Below, one piece after another: positions 62,577 to 64,000 of a stretch of 64,000 nt of DNA. A program made the translations under genes and the position numbers. The DNA comes from Bacillus rubiinfantis. Its GTDB lineage: Bacteria > Bacillota > Bacilli > Bacillales > Cytobacillaceae. The stretch lies in the NCBI GenBank assembly GCA_000752035.1, contig CCFE01000024.1, forward strand, positions 496,001-560,000, read 5' to 3'. A model generated the notes under the pieces. The model saw only the letters and a list, made by a program, of their open reading frames with translations. It was not told the origin of the DNA and searched no databases. Within the stretch, counting starts at the first letter, position 1, and every line of letters begins with the position of its first letter.

Positions 62577-63641
62577 TTATAAAATTACTACTGGTTTAAT
62601 TAGATCTTTTGGCTTGTCTTTCATAAGCATAAGGGCATCTTCAATTTTATCTATTCCATTGAACTTATGAGTTAATAGTTTGCTAGTATCTAAGCGGCCG
62701 GTTACCATTAATGATGCAAGTTTTTCCATCCGTAGTCTTCCTCCAGGCATTAAACCACCCGCTACTGTTTTATGGCCCATTCCACAGCCCCATTCAGCAC
62801 GTGGGATTCGAACATATTCGCCTTCACCAAGATAGTTTACATTACCAATTCTGCCGCCTGGTTTTACCATTTGGATTGCTTGAATGAAGGTATCATTGTC
62901 ACCACCGGCAATAATGACTTTATCAACACCTTGTCCATGAGTTTTTTCCATAACTTGAGTAACAATATCAGCTTCATGATAGTTGATAATATCTGTTGCG
63001 CCGTATTCTTTAGCAATTTCGATACAGTTTGGACGGGATCCGACTGCGAATAAATTCGATGCTCCGCGAAGTGCTGCACCTGCGACTGACATTAAGCCAA
63101 CTGGTCCAATTCCGATCACACATACAGAATCTCCGTATTGAACGTCAGCTAATTCTACGCCGTGGAAGCCTGTTGGAACCATATCAGCTAACATAACAGC
63201 GTCCGCGATATCAATTCCCTCTGGAAGTAATGCAAGGTTACCATCAGCTTCATTTACATGGAAGTATTCACCAAACACCCCATCTTTAAAGTTAGAGAAT
63301 TTCCAGCCTGCTAGCATACCGCCGGAGTGCATGGAATATCCACCTTGTGATTCTAATGCTGACCAGTCAGGAGTGATTGCAGGTACGATAACTCTATCCC
63401 CTGGTTTAAATCCTTTTACTAGACTTCCAACTTCAACAACTTCACCAACAGACTCATGACCAAGAATCATATCTGTACGTTCCCCGATAGCACCTTCCCA
63501 AACAGTATGCACGTCTGAAGTACAAGGTGAAACAGCTAATGGTTTTACAATTGCATCTAGTGGTCCACAATCAGGAACGTCCTTTTCAATCCAGCCAGTT
63601 TTTCCAATACCCAACATTGCAAACCCTTTCATCTTTACCAT
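62577..63641 (-). CDS. Zinc-dependent secondary alcohol dehydrogenase (CbADH-like)
   Basis: 354 residues, medium-chain dehydrogenase very like the NADP-dependent isopropanol dehydrogenase of Clostridium beijerinckii (starts MKGFAMLGI and shares PLAVSPCTSD). Catalytic Zn ligands: Cys in VSPCTSD, His-Glu in GHESVGE and Asp in ADMVPTGFHG; GSRP for NADP preference is present (VGSRPNCIE). Likely reduces or oxidises short secondary alcohols/ketones. First ATG 63644 is 5 bases from GGAGG; 63641 fits better. Confidence 0.92.
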   Translation of the reverse strand: MVKMKGFAMLGIGKTGWIEKDVPDCGPLDAIVKPLAVSPCTSDVHTVWEGAIGERTDMILGHESVGEVVEVGSLVKGFKPGDRVIVPAITPDWSALESQGGYSMHSGGMLAGWKFSNFKDGVFGEYFHVNEADGNLALLPEGIDIADAVMLADMVPTGFHGVELADVQYGDSVCVIGIGPVGLMSVAGAALRGASNLFAVGSRPNCIEIAKEYGATDIINYHEADIVTQVMEKTHGQGVDKVIIAGGDNDTFIQAIQMVKPGGRIGNVNYLGEGEYVRIPRAEWGCGMGHKTVAGGLMPGGRLRMEKLASLMVTGRLDTSKLLTHKFNGIDKIEDALMLMKDKPKDLIKPVVIL

Positions 63642-63723
63642 CATTTATTCCTCCATTTTTCATTTTAATCTGATTGCCCATTTTCCTAACTATGAAGCTA
63701 TAATTTTTATGCAAATTATCTTA

Positions 63724-64000
63724 TTAGAGAGCAGTAGCACCACCGTCAATGGTTAACAAACTTCCGGTACAGAATGATGCTTCATCACTTGCCAAATACA
63801 AAATCCCAGGAGCAATTTCATCTGGTGTTGCGGCTCTTCCCATTGGAACTAGTTTAATAGCTTCATTTTCAAAATCGCTGCCAACTGGAACCATTTCTGA
63901 ATTTGTTAGCCCTGGAAGCACAGCATTTACACGAATACCTGTGGGAGCAAGTTCTCCAGCTAAAGATTTTGTAAACTGGCGGATAGCCCCTTTACTTGCA
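63724..64000 (-). CDS. Short-chain dehydrogenase/reductase, C-terminal part, cut by window edge
   Basis: Minus-strand gene whose start lies right of the window. The 91 codons seen include the catalytic Lys region (ASKGA), RVNAVLPGLT and the C-terminal DGGATAL. It is the third dehydrogenase of the group. Oxygen or alcohol metabolism is possible; substrate unknown. Confidence 0.82.
   Translation of the reverse strand, partial: ASKGAIRQFTKSLAGELAPTGIRVNAVLPGLTNSEMVPVGSDFENEAIKLVPMGRAATPDEIAPGILYLASDEASFCTGSLLTIDGGATAL

Overview
The window looks like the chromosome of a spore-forming Bacillaceae species, most likely a Bacillus or Neobacillus relative. The DNA is AT-rich with strong Gram-positive ribosome-binding sites and frequent TTG/GTG starts. 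Gene content and order follow the yha-yhe-yhd-yhc-yhb part of the B. subtilis chromosome with insertions and rearrangements. Sporulation genes are dense: sspB, yheC/yheD family, spoVR, prkA, yhbH, yhdB and a class A PBP. There is no prophage, insertion sequence, rRNA, tRNA or CRISPR array that I can support.

Region by region. 1-4.1 kb: ABC exporter yhaQP (permease cut by the window edge), a small YhzC-like protein, crotonase yhaR and an acyl-CoA ligase. 4.3-6.3 kb: a NERD/zinc-ribbon protein followed by about 18 tandem copies of a GC-rich 52-bp repeat. 6.3-9.3 kb: hemZ, yhaX, yheA. 9.4-14.6 kb: four overlapping ATP-grasp genes (two YheD/YheC-type pairs) and yheE. 14.7-17.7 kb: a PucR-C HTH protein with msmX, a zinc-ribbon protein and sspB, which is preceded by an odd foldback-rich stretch. 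17.7-24.2 kb, mostly minus: a 27-residue membrane ORF, a PBP, an XRE regulator, the Fur-type feoAB operon with its Cys-rich partner, and thiT under a TPP riboswitch. 24.2-28.9 kb: an acetyltransferase, two CorC-type (MpfA/YhdP-YhdT) metal-export paralogues with unusual hairpin leaders, and a MerR gene whose 5' end seems frameshifted.

29-43.7 kb: two conserved hypotheticals, an e(P4)-type phosphatase, an alanine module (permease, adeR, ald), spoVR/yhdB, pgcA, yhcU, an RluA-type synthase, a YeaQ-type membrane protein and the DUF47-pit phosphate importer. 43.7-51.8 kb: deoC, a cupin, a gene of unknown function, yhgE with a palindromic operator, a DUF1646 transporter, and the nagA-nagB-nagR operon with a NagR-type box. 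51.9-61.5 kb: an orphan membrane histidine kinase, a CAP-domain lipoprotein, yhbH, prkA, a 30-residue secreted-type ORF, trmL, yhbB, queG and a B3/4-domain protein. 61.7-64 kb: an SDR / secondary alcohol dehydrogenase / SDR cluster that runs off the right edge.

Functional links: nagA/nagB/nagR degrade and sense GlcNAc; permease/AdeR/Ald import and oxidise alanine; DUF47-Pit takes up phosphate; FeoA/FeoB and the Cys-rich protein import Fe(II); SpoVR, PrkA and YhbH form the conserved general-stress/sporulation trio. The least explained items are the 52-bp repeat array, the two tRNA-arm-like foldbacks ahead of sspB, the hairpin/short-ORF leaders of the two CorC paralogues, the MerR 5' frameshift, and the HAD protein YhaX that lacks the catalytic nucleophile.
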